Below, in pieces: positions 17,438-24,832 of a DNA stretch of 40,155 bases (positions are counted from its first letter, which is position 1; each line of letters begins with the position of its first letter). The notes under the pieces are model-generated. The model was given only the letters and a program-made list of their open reading frames with translations. It ran no database searches and was not told the DNA's origin. Position numbers and translations under genes: made by a program. Origin of the DNA: a virus; the IMG/VR virus record IMGVR_UViG_3300038468_000015, positions 1 through 40,155 of that record. One strand, written 5' to 3'.

Positions 17438-17769
17438 AAACGATACTCGTAATTGTTCTCTTGTTTACCTTGGAAGCATCTGCACAGACCGTTCCCCTTG
17501 CTGGTCCCAAGACACTTACCGGAAGTTCAAGTAACCTTGTAGTGGCGAATTGGGATACGGTCGCGGCTGCCATCAGAGCTGTGGTACGGTCGGGGTTAAA
17601 ATACACACAGGCTCAGCTCGATAGTGCTCTTGCTGCAAAAGTCTGTCCGCCGGGCTTTACACAGGCACAACTTGACAGTGCTTTCCAGGCTGGCAAGGCA
17701 TCAGTTCCATTATTTCCAGACAGCGTTTGTCTCAGTACGGGGACCAGTACGCGTACATATAAACCATGA
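17434..17769 (+). CDS. Small secreted repeat protein
   Basis: The 111-residue product starts at ATG 17434, overlapping the GH18 stop, with signal peptide MKTILVIVLLFTLEASA (cut before QT). The mature region holds two copies of TQAQLDSA(L/F) about 20 residues apart. They resemble the DS-rich coiled segments in the large fibre protein at 8460. It has two Cys, near residues 70 and 99. It may be a fibre tip or attachment cap; function unknown. Confidence 0.55.
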   Translation: MKTILVIVLLFTLEASAQTVPLAGPKTLTGSSSNLVVANWDTVAAAIRAVVRSGLKYTQAQLDSALAAKVCPPGFTQAQLDSAFQAGKASVPLFPDSVCLSTGTSTRTYKP

Positions 17770-18047
17770 GTGAACAAATGGAACAGCCAAGTAAATTCAA
17801 TGGAACATTCCGCACGATCGGGATAGCGATACTCTCCAGCCTCATCGGGGCGGGGGGAGCCATCTATGCTTCGGGCAGAACTCAGGGACAGGAGATGGAG
17901 AAGATCACTCAACTGGAATTGAAGGTGGAAAAGAATTACAGCGAGGATCGGCAGGATCACGACATGATTCTGGAAGTCAAAGGACAGCTCGCAAGCCTTG
18001 AGTCAAGCAACCAACAGATCATCGAATTACTCAGACGGAGAAAGTAA
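17766..18047 (+). CDS. Membrane-anchored coiled-coil protein
   Basis: The 93-residue protein overlaps the previous gene (ATGA). A membrane helix near residues 17-35 (IGIAILSSLIGAGGAIYASG) is followed by a charged helical tail with heptad-like spacing (ITQLELKVEKNYSED to LESSNQQIIELLRRRK). This layout is shared by XhlA-type holin partners and by inner-membrane spanin subunits. It directly precedes a second membrane protein, so a lysis role is plausible but unproven. Confidence 0.5.
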   Translation: MSEQMEQPSKFNGTFRTIGIAILSSLIGAGGAIYASGRTQGQEMEKITQLELKVEKNYSEDRQDHDMILEVKGQLASLESSNQQIIELLRRRK

Positions 18048-18050
18048 AAC

Positions 18051-18338
18051 ATGGAAACGTTTATTTTAACTTTGCCGGGGCTTATTGTTCTCGGACTCGT
18101 GGGGATGTTCTCGCATTTTCTGAAGAAGAACATAACGGGCGAAACCACAACGGAGATCTTCGACTACTTCCGCGATCATTTCAAGAGCACGCTGCTGGCG
18201 TTGATTGTAACGCTTGTCTCGGTGATCGGATACAAGATGGCACTCGCCACCGGACAGGCTGCGGACATCGTGGTGGTGTTCCTGCTTGGGTTCGGATTCG
18301 ATTCTACTTTGAACAAATGGGACAAAAATAGTCCTTGA
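18051..18338 (+). CDS. Two-span membrane protein, holin candidate
   Basis: The 95-residue protein has one hydrophobic helix at residues 5-24 (ILTLPGLIVLGLVGMFSHFL) and a second at about 47-66 (LLALIVTLVSVIGYKMALATG), with a third weaker one (IVVVFLLGFGFDS). Small size, helix number and place at the end of the structural operon fit a holin. A similar C-terminal motif (GFGFDSTLNKWD) is common in phage membrane proteins of unproven role. Its stop codon lies inside the -35 box of the next promoter. The endolysin is 6 kb away. Confidence 0.5.
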   Translation: METFILTLPGLIVLGLVGMFSHFLKKNITGETTTEIFDYFRDHFKSTLLALIVTLVSVIGYKMALATGQAADIVVVFLLGFGFDSTLNKWDKNSP

Positions 18339-18363
18339 CTTTTGACAATCTCGTTTGTATATT
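18335..18363 (+). promoter_or_regulatory. Sigma70-type promoter
   Basis: TTGACT (18335-18340), 17-base spacer, TATATT (18358-18363). The -35 box contains the TGA stop of the upstream membrane protein gene. Transcription would start near 18370 and lead through a folded leader into the operon beginning at 18463. Confidence 0.7.
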
Positions 18364-18369
18364 CTGGAA

Positions 18370-18462
18370 GTCTTCACCCCAACGTGAGAACTCATCGAGT
18401 TCTGCGCTGGGGTGTTGTCGTTTGTAGCCCTCCGCCGAACTCCCCAAACGGGAGACTCACCA
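18370..18462 (+). ncRNA. Structured 5' leader with hairpin and possible pseudoknot
   Basis: CACCCCA (18375-18381) pairs with TGGGGTG (18408-18414), enclosing AGAACTC / GAGTTCT (18387-18393 / 18397-18403) around a three-base loop. Downstream, CTCCC (18440-18444) pairs with GGGAG (18450-18454), and its CAAAC loop is complementary to GTTTG at 18420-18424, which would make an H-type pseudoknot just before the ATG at 18463. There is no T-tract, so control of translation or RNA stability is more likely than termination. Predicted by eye only. Confidence 0.45.
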
Positions 18463-18672
18463 ATGGACTTTGAATCAGTAGAAAAACATCCGCCGCACAA
18501 AGAAGGTGCGAGATTCCATGTTTTGTCATGGAGCGGGAAAATTGGCGCGGATGGTAAAATTCATGGGTTTACACATTGCAGTGAGCCGAACTGTGAAATC
18601 AATGTAGCGACAAAGAAACTCATGCGAGAACTTGGCTGCTTACGAGGAAGGAGTTCGATGAATGGGCTTTGA
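18463..18672 (+). CDS. Hypothetical protein, 69 aa
   Basis: This is the first gene after the 18335 promoter, starting at ATG 18463 right after the leader hairpin CTCCC/GGGAG; an in-frame ATG at 18412 lies inside the leader structure. The product has His and Cys residues (HCSEPNCEI) that could bind a metal, and a basic end. No family recognised. Confidence 0.5.
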   Translation: MDFESVEKHPPHKEGARFHVLSWSGKIGADGKIHGFTHCSEPNCEINVATKKLMRELGCLRGRSSMNGL

Positions 18673-18979
18673 ATCCGCACTGAAGAAGCTGGCAGAGAAG
18701 TGGCCGGAGAAGTTCACATACTGGCATGGTCAATATCCATATATTTGGGTATCAAATCGCGAAATCTTCATTGACCAAATTACTCAGGACTCAATCGACG
18801 AGATTCTCGGACTGATAGGGTGGTTAGCATGGGTTGAATACGACGAAGAGTTTAAGATGTGGTATGGTATCGGATTGCGGTTGTCTGATGGATTCAAATT
18901 CATCACTCGCGAACACAAAGAAAAGCCGGCGGCATATCAACACATCCTAACCTCAGTTGTTGAGAGGGAATGCCAATGA
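18662..18979 (+). CDS. Hypothetical protein, 105 aa
   Basis: The start at ATG 18662 overlaps the previous gene by 11 bases and has GAAGGAG about nine bases upstream. The sequence is rich in Trp and Tyr (YWHGQYPYIWVS, WLAWVEYDEEFKMWYG), without signal peptide or membrane helix. Unknown function; it belongs to the operon of small accessory proteins from 18463 on. Confidence 0.6.
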   Translation: MGFESALKKLAEKWPEKFTYWHGQYPYIWVSNREIFIDQITQDSIDEILGLIGWLAWVEYDEEFKMWYGIGLRLSDGFKFITREHKEKPAAYQHILTSVVERECQ

Positions 18980-19215
18980 GAGCCGCCATCACTTGCTTCT
19001 TTGGGCACAAATACAAACAGGCGGGATTTGGCCCAACCCGAAGGGTAACTCTTTCTTGGGGTATGAGACCAACAAGAGAATACGCCGAGTTTTACAAGTG
19101 CTCACGATGCGGGAGAGAAAAGAGGATTGGTGGGTTTTACATTCCAGAAGACAAAAAACTTCATCCTGACGCTTATGATGATAACGGCTGGCCTATTGGG
19201 TGTAAATTGCCATGA
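18976..19215 (+). CDS. Small zinc-ribbon-like protein
   Basis: I prefer ATG 18976 because it overlaps the previous TGA and GAGAGGGA sits at a good distance; ATG 18970 is also possible. The 79 residues include FYKCSRCGREKRIGG, a CxxC knuckle, and an earlier Cys/His pair (ITCFFGHKYKQ), so one zinc site is likely. This CFFGHK...CSRCG arrangement occurs in many small phage proteins. Role unknown. Confidence 0.55.
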   Translation: MRAAITCFFGHKYKQAGFGPTRRVTLSWGMRPTREYAEFYKCSRCGREKRIGGFYIPEDKKLHPDAYDDNGWPIGCKLP

Positions 19216-19805
19216 CTAAGTGCGTTCTCATTCTGCTTCTCTTCGCTGGCTGCACCACAGTCCACTGTCAAGTCGCTGGTATTAAGGCCGACACTCTCAA
19301 GGTGAACTATATCAAACCCGCAACCGAAGGCGGGAGCGTTGTCATTGAGAATGTGGAAACACGCCACAGGGCGAACGGATGGACTTATTTTGCAATCTGT
19401 ATAGCGACATTGCTGGTCGTATGTATTAGGATTGATTTAGAGAATGCGCGTCGATGGGAGGCGCTCAAGACTTTTCTCATTGTGGTCTTTGGCCTTGCGA
19501 TACTACTTTCATTCTCCTCCTGCACCACAGTCCAACTCCAGCGCAATCCCAACGTTGACCAGATTCGCGCCCGTCTCAGCAAGTACCAAGTAGTGAGACT
19601 GAGCGACTTTCTGGACTACGCCCAAGAGTGCTACAACGATTCGACGGATTTTGGTGAGGATCGTATAGTCCGTGATATTTGGGTTCACGTTCCATATTGG
19701 CATCATCGCACTCCCACATTCGAGGGCTTTGTTGAATATCTCAAGGACAAGGACGCTCTCCGTCAGATGAGGATACTGCATGAACGCATGAAGGAGAACA
19801 AATGA
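19212..19805 (+). CDS. Membrane protein with two lipobox-like segments
   Basis: The 197-residue protein overlaps the previous stop (ATGA). It begins MTKCVLILLLFAGCTTVHCQ, a hydrophobic leader ending in a lipobox-like FAGC. A membrane helix follows (WTYFAICIATLLVVCIRI), then a second hydrophobic run ending LLSFSSCTTVQLQ, again lipobox-like. The two CTTV motifs share an identical 15-base stretch (CTGCACCACAGTCCA) 270 bases apart and in the same frame, which suggests an internal duplication or fusion of two lipoprotein starts. After it, QVAGIKAD resembles the AGVKAD motif of the 8460 fibre protein. A spanin-like role is possible; the ~95-residue C-terminus is charged and unassigned. Confidence 0.5.
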   Translation: MTKCVLILLLFAGCTTVHCQVAGIKADTLKVNYIKPATEGGSVVIENVETRHRANGWTYFAICIATLLVVCIRIDLENARRWEALKTFLIVVFGLAILLSFSSCTTVQLQRNPNVDQIRARLSKYQVVRLSDFLDYAQECYNDSTDFGEDRIVRDIWVHVPYWHHRTPTFEGFVEYLKDKDALRQMRILHERMKENK

Positions 19806-20143
19806 CTGACCGAAACAGACTGATTGCAGAGAAGGTGTTGGGATGGAAGAATGCACATGATGGTTCGGGTAGATACATTCACCCTCATGAAACAATAATG
19901 GGGACTACGGTCTCTGAACGATTACCCGACTTCACTGAATCTCTCGACCTCTGCCACAAGTACATTCTCCCGCAGATAGTGAAGGATGGGAGGCAGCACG
20001 AATTTGGTAGGCATTTATACGATCTCATCTGTCCGATAGAAGCAACAGAAGGAACGTGCAAAGAGATAACAGAAATTGTCATGAAGGCTACCGCCGAACA
20101 AATCGTCACTGCCACACTCAAAGCCTATGGACTGGAGGACTGA
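19802..20143 (+). CDS. Phage ABA-sandwich-like protein
   Basis: The 113-residue protein overlaps the previous stop (ATGA) and opens TDRNRLIAEKVLGWKN, which matches the start of the 'phage ABA sandwich' family, small proteins common in accessory regions of many phages. No function is established for the family, and no catalytic motif is visible. Confidence 0.5.
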   Translation: MTDRNRLIAEKVLGWKNAHDGSGRYIHPHETIMGTTVSERLPDFTESLDLCHKYILPQIVKDGRQHEFGRHLYDLICPIEATEGTCKEITEIVMKATAEQIVTATLKAYGLED

Positions 20144-20146
20144 AGC

Positions 20147-20587
20147 ATGGAACTCACACGCGAACAACTGGAAGCGGCAGAGAAGAGCATACGAACAGAA
20201 TTGGGATGGTTTGACCCGTCTCGGAAGGTTAGCGACGACGAGTTCAATACAAATGCTGAACGACTTGAGTATAGACTTCTCATTCGCAAGCAAGCCGAAC
20301 TCACTCAATGCCAATCAGAGAATGCAAAACTGAGGGAAGAACGTGACCTTGCAATAGCACATGATACCCAACCGTATCCGACATCATGGGCTTATGAACA
20401 AGTCTGCAAATCTCTAACAGTCGCCAAAGCTGAGAAGGCAGAAGCGGTCAAGGTGGCGAGAGAGGCAAGAGAAGCATTCTTAGAGTTCCACCATCCGTTT
20501 TCTCATTCGTATATTTCAGAAGAAGGAAGATGTGAAAAGTGTAAGCAACAAAAGAGTTGGCTCTCCCGTCTCGAAAGGCTAACGTGA
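20147..20587 (+). CDS. Hypothetical coiled-coil protein with CxxC
   Basis: This 146-residue protein has a long helical middle (QAELTQCQSENAKLREERDL; then KAEKAEAVKVAREAREAF), likely a coiled coil, and ends with EGRCEKCKQQKSW, one zinc knuckle. It has no signal peptide. Its stop overlaps the next GTG start. Similar Lys/Glu-rich proteins are frequent in phage accessory clusters; the function is unknown. Confidence 0.55.
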   Translation: MELTREQLEAAEKSIRTELGWFDPSRKVSDDEFNTNAERLEYRLLIRKQAELTQCQSENAKLREERDLAIAHDTQPYPTSWAYEQVCKSLTVAKAEKAEAVKVAREAREAFLEFHHPFSHSYISEEGRCEKCKQQKSWLSRLERLT

Positions 20588-21198
20588 CTAAGCGCATTGC
20601 CACATTGGTCGGCTTTCTGGCAGTCATTGGGTTTGCCCTCTTCATTTACGCTCGATTCAAGAAATCCGAGCCTCAAGTCCCACAATCACCAACCAACTAC
20701 ACCGCACCCAAGACTGTGGACAAACACCGTGAAGGGACTGCTTCAGGGGAGAGTCCCATCACGGAACGGGGGACACGCAAGGTCACGGTGACAGTCAGGG
20801 ATACGGTCGGTAAGCAAGATTCAATCGGGACCATCCATACCCACAGTGTAGAGGTAGTCGTATCACCAGAGGCCGCCCTCGTTTCCGTCGATGCTCGTCC
20901 TCCAGCGCAAAGCGACGTGTCAATAGACGTTTGGACGGCCCCCTGGTTTGAGATTCATCCGGCGATAGTCTTGGGGGCTTCGGTCAATCAATACGCCGAG
21001 CCATCAGTAGCTGCAGGAGTCTCATTCGTCAATGCTTGGGAGAAGTGGCACGCCGGAGGGGTAATAGACAGATTCGGGGCACAGGTCTTTGTGGGGTACG
21101 AAATCAAGGCGAATATCTTGCTCTACATTGCCAAGCCTATAGTCGAGTACCACAACCGACCCGTGAGTGCGACGTTGGGGATTGGATTATATCTATGA
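20584..21198 (+). CDS. Membrane-anchored protein with beta-rich C-terminus
   Basis: I start it at GTG 20584, which overlaps the previous TGA. An N-terminal membrane helix (IATLVGFLAVIGFALFIYARF, residues 5-25) is followed by a Pro/Ser/Thr-rich linker and a region of alternating strands (residues ~120-204, e.g. PAIVLGASVNQY, SVAAGVSFVN, ATLGIGLYL) that ends in aromatic-Leu like a small outer-membrane barrel. An anchored protein crossing the periplasm would fit an envelope-modifying or spanin-type role. Inference only. Confidence 0.5.
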   Translation: MTKRIATLVGFLAVIGFALFIYARFKKSEPQVPQSPTNYTAPKTVDKHREGTASGESPITERGTRKVTVTVRDTVGKQDSIGTIHTHSVEVVVSPEAALVSVDARPPAQSDVSIDVWTAPWFEIHPAIVLGASVNQYAEPSVAAGVSFVNAWEKWHAGGVIDRFGAQVFVGYEIKANILLYIAKPIVEYHNRPVSATLGIGLYL

Positions 21199-21455
21199 CT
21201 TGGAATTTCAGAATAATACGGAAAACTCGTCGGGTAAGAATTGGCAAACGATACAGAATTGTGCATAGCTATGATCTGCATGAGGTCTATTACAACGCCA
21301 AAGGGGAACCAACCAGTTGGACAAAAGAACCCATTGATGCAAATGGATACGAGAATATCAAAGAAATGCAGGGCGCATTGGTGCGAATGCTGGCCGATGT
21401 GCTTGAATTCCCACCGTTAGAAGTATCAAAAGGCAAATTGAAACCGCGAGGATGA
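21195..21455 (+). CDS. Conserved small phage protein, 86 aa
   Basis: ATG 21195 overlaps the previous TGA. The product carries the pattern IREVYYNAKGEPTSWT-like (here LHEVYYNAKGEPTSWTKEP), which I have seen in small proteins of many phages, and an Arg-rich start (RIIRKTRRVRIGKRYR). Its role is not known. Confidence 0.55.
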   Translation: MTWNFRIIRKTRRVRIGKRYRIVHSYDLHEVYYNAKGEPTSWTKEPIDANGYENIKEMQGALVRMLADVLEFPPLEVSKGKLKPRG

Positions 21456-21655
21456 AGACCGCCAAAGCTCATAACGCTCCGCTGACAGGGGAAAGAGACT
21501 TGCCCAAAGAGACAAAGAGGGTCTGCACCTGTCCCGCGTCCAACTGGAAGGCCGAGGACGTCTTATTGAAGTACGATGCCAACCACCCCGGACAATGGGG
21601 CTACTGGTGTAACAAGTGCAATGTGATGAGATGGTTTGACTTGAGGAAGCAATGA
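21452..21655 (+). CDS. Small zinc-binding hypothetical protein
   Basis: The 67-residue protein overlaps the previous stop. CTCPASNW and CNKCNVMRWF provide two Cys pairs about 30 residues apart, so a zinc ribbon is likely. It has a Lys-rich N-terminus and no membrane segment. No family recognised. Confidence 0.5.
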   Translation: MKTAKAHNAPLTGERDLPKETKRVCTCPASNWKAEDVLLKYDANHPGQWGYWCNKCNVMRWFDLRKQ

Positions 21656-21750
21656 AGTGGCTTCGCGACATCATTGAGCTCCGCCGAGAGCACAAGAAGA
21701 GAACAATTGAGCGCATCAAGTTCGCAAAATGGTTAGACGGATTGCCATAA
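21652..21750 (+). CDS. Very small basic protein, 32 aa
   Basis: ATG 21652 overlaps the previous TGA (ATGA), as do most genes in this operon. It encodes one highly charged helix (LRREHKKRTIERIKFAKW) and overlaps the next start by 22 bases. It may be a real micro-protein, or it may serve only to couple translation to the 21729 gene. Confidence 0.4.
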   Translation: MKWLRDIIELRREHKKRTIERIKFAKWLDGLP

Positions 21751-22256
21751 TAGTATCATGTCTATATCTGGCGTGGAACTATTACAACCGATCTCTTGGC
21801 TCGACGTTCATGTGCGACTTCAATGGATATTACAACTTTGCGCACTACGGGGACAGAAAAGAATGGTACTACAAAGACTGGCTCGCCTTCATTTGGAGGG
21901 TCATTGAATCATATCAGCTCTGGTATGTTCTTTCGTCGGTATGCGTTCTCATTCTTGTCTGGAAACTTCTGGAAGTCAAATGGGGATGGGTCATGGTTGC
22001 GCCGTGTCTCAAGGTGGCAGGTTGGACGTTGGGCTCCGGTAACATTCAACCGATTCTTGCGCTTGCATGTATCACACCGCTTGGGTGTCTGGTTGCCGGT
22101 TTGGTTAAGCCTCAGTTGCTTAGTTTTATGGGTGTCCATGCCTTCGTTCGATATCGTGATGAGATGGCACACCGCAAGTCAACAGCCATTCCTGAGGGGT
22201 GTCGATCTGATCTACCTATTTCCATTATACCGAATCATACAAAGGAAGAGAAATGA
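21729..22256 (+). CDS. Multi-span membrane protein, GT87-like miniature
   Basis: The 175-residue protein has an N-terminal helix, DFNGYYNFAHYG, a second helix (YVLSSVCVLILVWKLL), then GNIQPILALACITPLGCLVAGLVKPQ. The DF..YY start, the GN before a helix and the A-G-L-x-K-P-Q ending match landmarks of DUF2029/GT87 polyprenol-phosphate mannosyltransferase-like membrane proteins. Those are usually 350-450 residues, so this would be a cut-down version. If real, it could change lipid-linked or surface glycans. No ribosome site is seen; it is probably coupled to the preceding gene. Confidence 0.4.
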   Translation: MVRRIAIIVSCLYLAWNYYNRSLGSTFMCDFNGYYNFAHYGDRKEWYYKDWLAFIWRVIESYQLWYVLSSVCVLILVWKLLEVKWGWVMVAPCLKVAGWTLGSGNIQPILALACITPLGCLVAGLVKPQLLSFMGVHAFVRYRDEMAHRKSTAIPEGCRSDLPISIIPNHTKEEK

Positions 22257-22645
22257 CACTCCGTGAAATCTGGTGGCAGAAGACAGACTGGCTCAAGTAT
22301 CAGAGGGGCTTCCATGATGCCGGACATGCGGGGATCATGGGCTTTCTGGTGTTTCTTGTGTTTTCGATCCTCTTTGCCTGTGGAATGTCGCTTCAGGATG
22401 CCCTACAATGGGCGACCTACGCCGGCATGGTAGGTGGAGTCGGGTGGGAAGTCATACCCAAAGCCATTGCAAAGTTCAAGGGACAGAAGGGGGAAACTCC
22501 GGCGAGTATGTTCTGCGATGTAGCCCAATTCTGGGCGTTCACACCGATTGCTCTGACACTGTTGGGGAATTGGTATCTGGCTATTCCTTGGGCTGTGGTC
22601 TTGTGGTTGTGGTACACGACGGCATTGAAGGCAATGTATAAGTGA
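22253..22645 (+). CDS. Multi-span membrane protein, unknown
   Basis: The 130-residue protein overlaps the previous stop (ATGA). It has three hydrophobic helices: residues ~28-45 (IMGFLVFLVFSILFACG), ~53-70 and ~95-125 (AFTPIALTLLGNWYLAIPWAVVLWLWY). HDAGHAG before the first helix and a Glu-containing WEVIPK may be conserved, but I do not know the family. It lies between another membrane protein and a methyltransferase. Confidence 0.5.
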   Translation: MTLREIWWQKTDWLKYQRGFHDAGHAGIMGFLVFLVFSILFACGMSLQDALQWATYAGMVGGVGWEVIPKAIAKFKGQKGETPASMFCDVAQFWAFTPIALTLLGNWYLAIPWAVVLWLWYTTALKAMYK

Positions 22646-23331
22646 TTGAACCGTACTACAGAGACGATTGGGTAACGCTCTACTGCGGCGATTGCCGAGA
22701 GATTCTGCCACAGTTAGATATCAAGGCGGATTTGTGCCTGACCGACCCGCCGTATGGGATTGGGTCTTGGACGGCAAACTCAACAGGTGGTTTTATGACC
22801 GACGAAGAGGCGAGGGAGATCGCTATGTGGGATGAAGCCCCAGATTTGCTGATAGTATTACCTCATTGTCATAAAGCAATCGTGTGGGGAGGGAATTATC
22901 TTACACTACCACCATCACCAAAGATATTGGTATGGGATAAGCAACAACAAGGGATGCACTTTGCCGAGGCTGAGATTGCTTGGACAAATTTTAGAGATGG
23001 TGGCACACGAATTTTCCATCATGGAATAAAAAGCAGCGAAATTTTTGGTAGACACTCCGAACGAGTACATCCCACACAAAAGCCGATAATCCTTATGAAG
23101 TGGTGTCTTGAGAACTATTCCGAAGAAGGCAATCTCATTCTCGACCCCTTCGCAGGTTCTGGAACAACTTTAGTCGCCGCTAAGATGCTCAAGCGCAAGT
23201 CCATCGGAATCGAAATCAGTCAGAAGTATTGCGACATCATCGTGAACAGGTTCAACAAGCCGATTCCACTATTTGACAAACCGGAGCAGTTAGAACTTGA
23301 GACAAGTGCGGTTCATGGGGCGGATAGTTGA
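22642..23331 (+). CDS. DNA adenine N6-methyltransferase (beta class)
   Basis: It starts at GTG 22642 overlapping the previous TGA, giving 229 residues. DPPYGIG at 35-41 is the catalytic motif IV of amino-methyltransferases, and DPFAGSGTT (168-176) is the AdoMet-binding motif I. Motif IV before motif I defines the beta class, and HPTQKP (143-148) is typical of it. There is no target-recognition domain beyond the compact core and no restriction gene nearby, so it probably protects phage DNA against host nucleases or marks it. The aromatic DPPY points to adenine N6 rather than cytosine N4. Confidence 0.85.
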   Translation: MIEPYYRDDWVTLYCGDCREILPQLDIKADLCLTDPPYGIGSWTANSTGGFMTDEEAREIAMWDEAPDLLIVLPHCHKAIVWGGNYLTLPPSPKILVWDKQQQGMHFAEAEIAWTNFRDGGTRIFHHGIKSSEIFGRHSERVHPTQKPIILMKWCLENYSEEGNLILDPFAGSGTTLVAAKMLKRKSIGIEISQKYCDIIVNRFNKPIPLFDKPEQLELETSAVHGADS

Positions 23332-23406
23332 ATTGGCCACACGGGTTAGGAGCCCAGTTACCCCGCCCCGCCGCACCGTATTCTTGAACAACCGAGAAGA
23401 TGAGGA

Positions 23407-24183
23407 TTGAAGAAAATAGCGGTCGCGGCGGATACACATTGCGGACATGCGGTCGGCCTCACGCCTCCCCTTTGGCAGCAACAGGATACAAAGTCTAAGC
23501 TCCACAACGTCAGGCAACAATGCTGGGACTTCTTTGAAAGGAATGTCGAACAGCGCGGGCCGTTTGACCTTGTAATCTTCAATGGTGATGCAATAGACGG
23601 TAAGGGAGCGAAAGCCGAGGGAGTCGAGACCATTTTCCCTGACAGGTTTGAACAGGTAAAGATGGCCAACTTCTGCATTAAGAAACTCCTGACACCTAAT
23701 CTGACCAAGCTCGTGATGACGTTTGGCACGGACTATCACACCGGAGCCGGGGAAGACTTCGAGCAAATGATAGCCGATGAGTGCCATGCGGAGAGAATAG
23801 GTAACATTGCCCACGTTGAAATCGAGGGAATTATCTTTGAGGCCAAGCATCACGTAGGATCTTCCCAAGTCTCACACACAAGACACACCGCAGTTGCAAG
23901 AGATCATCAGTGGAATATCCTCTGGGCTGAAAGGGGAGTCAGTCCAAAGGCTAATATCATCATTCGATCCCATGTTCACTACTACGACTTCTGTGGTGGT
24001 CCCGATTGGGTAGCCATGACCACCCCAGCTTTGCAGGGATTCGGGTCAAGATTTGGAGCAAGGAGAATGAGTGGGATAGTGGACTTTGGTTTCATCGTAT
24101 TTACTGTAGATAACGGGAGGTTTTCTTGGGAACCAATACTGGCCTCTGTGGAGGCTCAACAATCGACTGTAATCAAACTGTGA
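23407..24183 (+). CDS. Calcineurin-like metallophosphoesterase
   Basis: The 258-residue protein starts at TTG 23407 (LKKIAVAADTHCGH); no ATG or GTG fits better. The metal-binding set is in order: D9-x-H11, G60-D61, G-T-D-Y-H (107-111, in place of GNHD/E), HH at 148-149 and H189-V-H191. That is the metallophosphoesterase fold used by SbcD-type nucleases and by phage phosphodiesterases. It follows a 75-base gap after the methyltransferase and precedes the endolysin. The substrate could be DNA ends, cyclic nucleotides or phosphorylated RNA; the sequence does not settle this. Confidence 0.75.
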   Translation: MKKIAVAADTHCGHAVGLTPPLWQQQDTKSKLHNVRQQCWDFFERNVEQRGPFDLVIFNGDAIDGKGAKAEGVETIFPDRFEQVKMANFCIKKLLTPNLTKLVMTFGTDYHTGAGEDFEQMIADECHAERIGNIAHVEIEGIIFEAKHHVGSSQVSHTRHTAVARDHQWNILWAERGVSPKANIIIRSHVHYYDFCGGPDWVAMTTPALQGFGSRFGARRMSGIVDFGFIVFTVDNGRFSWEPILASVEAQQSTVIKL

Positions 24184-24419
24184 TAAAGGTGAGCGAGGAA
24201 GAACTATACAGGCAACTTGAGGAGGCACGGTCAAAGACTCGGAGGTGTTTCGTCCCGAATGAGAAGCAGATTGCATTCGTGAAAGCGGCCCGGGAAGGTA
24301 GTCCACCCGTATCATTTCCCAAGATAGTGGAGCTTTGGGTTGGAGTTATGGGCTGGCCGGAGTTGAGCCGCAAGCAAATGGCGGATATCTACTACAAGTA
24401 CAAGGATACGGTGAAATGA
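24180..24419 (+). CDS. Hypothetical protein, 79 aa
   Basis: GTG 24180 overlaps the previous TGA. The product is mainly helical and charged (EEELYRQLEEARSKTRR) and has Trp-containing segments near the middle (IVELWVGVMGWPELS). No motif recognised. Its stop overlaps the endolysin start, so it is co-translated with it and may be a partner. Confidence 0.5.
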   Translation: MIKVSEEELYRQLEEARSKTRRCFVPNEKQIAFVKAAREGSPPVSFPKIVELWVGVMGWPELSRKQMADIYYKYKDTVK

Positions 24420-24829
24420 CCTTCACGGATTACATCGTCAATTTATTGGCTTTGGTTACATGGAGAGAAGCAAGGGGAGAAGGGCCGGATGGGATGAGAG
24501 CCGTCGCCCACGTCATCAAAAACAGGGCTTTAGCCTGGAAGAAGGACATCGTCCAAATCATCACAGACAGGCTTCAGTTCTCATCAATGACCACGCCGGG
24601 GGATTCTCAGCTTATAGCTTGGCCACAGGAGAACGATCAACGGTTCGAGATGGCGCTACAGATTGCAGAGAAGGTCTTTGACGGTGAGGACGTGGACAAC
24701 ACGGGCGGAGCCCTGTACTACGCAAATCTGAAGACAGCAACGAGCGGGTGGTTCTTCGAGAACATAATCAACAAGCCTCTCCAGCACCCCAAAACGGCTG
24801 AAATCGGACATCACACATTCTTTAGATAA
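24416..24829 (+). CDS. Endolysin, SleB-type cell wall hydrolase
   Basis: ATG 24416 overlaps the previous TGA and gives 137 residues. The N-terminus LALVTWREARGEGPDGMRAVAHVIKNR is the hallmark of the Hydrolase_2/SleB family, with E18 of the EARGE motif as the presumed catalytic Glu. FSSM...WP, GGALYYANL and the final IGHHTFFR complete the family pattern. These enzymes cut glycan strands of peptidoglycan as lytic transglycosylases. No signal peptide is present, so release needs a holin; candidates are the membrane proteins at 17766/18051 or 22253. Confidence 0.8.
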   Translation: MTFTDYIVNLLALVTWREARGEGPDGMRAVAHVIKNRALAWKKDIVQIITDRLQFSSMTTPGDSQLIAWPQENDQRFEMALQIAEKVFDGEDVDNTGGALYYANLKTATSGWFFENIINKPLQHPKTAEIGHHTFFR

Positions 24830-24832
24830 CTA

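Noticed and set aside
18342-18363. Second TTGACA as the -35 box of the 18335 promoter
   Set aside because: Its spacer to TATATT is only 10 bases; TTGACT at 18335 has the correct 17.
23290-23868. Minus-strand frame of 192 codons
   Set aside because: Shadow of the metallophosphoesterase gene, which has all its metal-binding residues.
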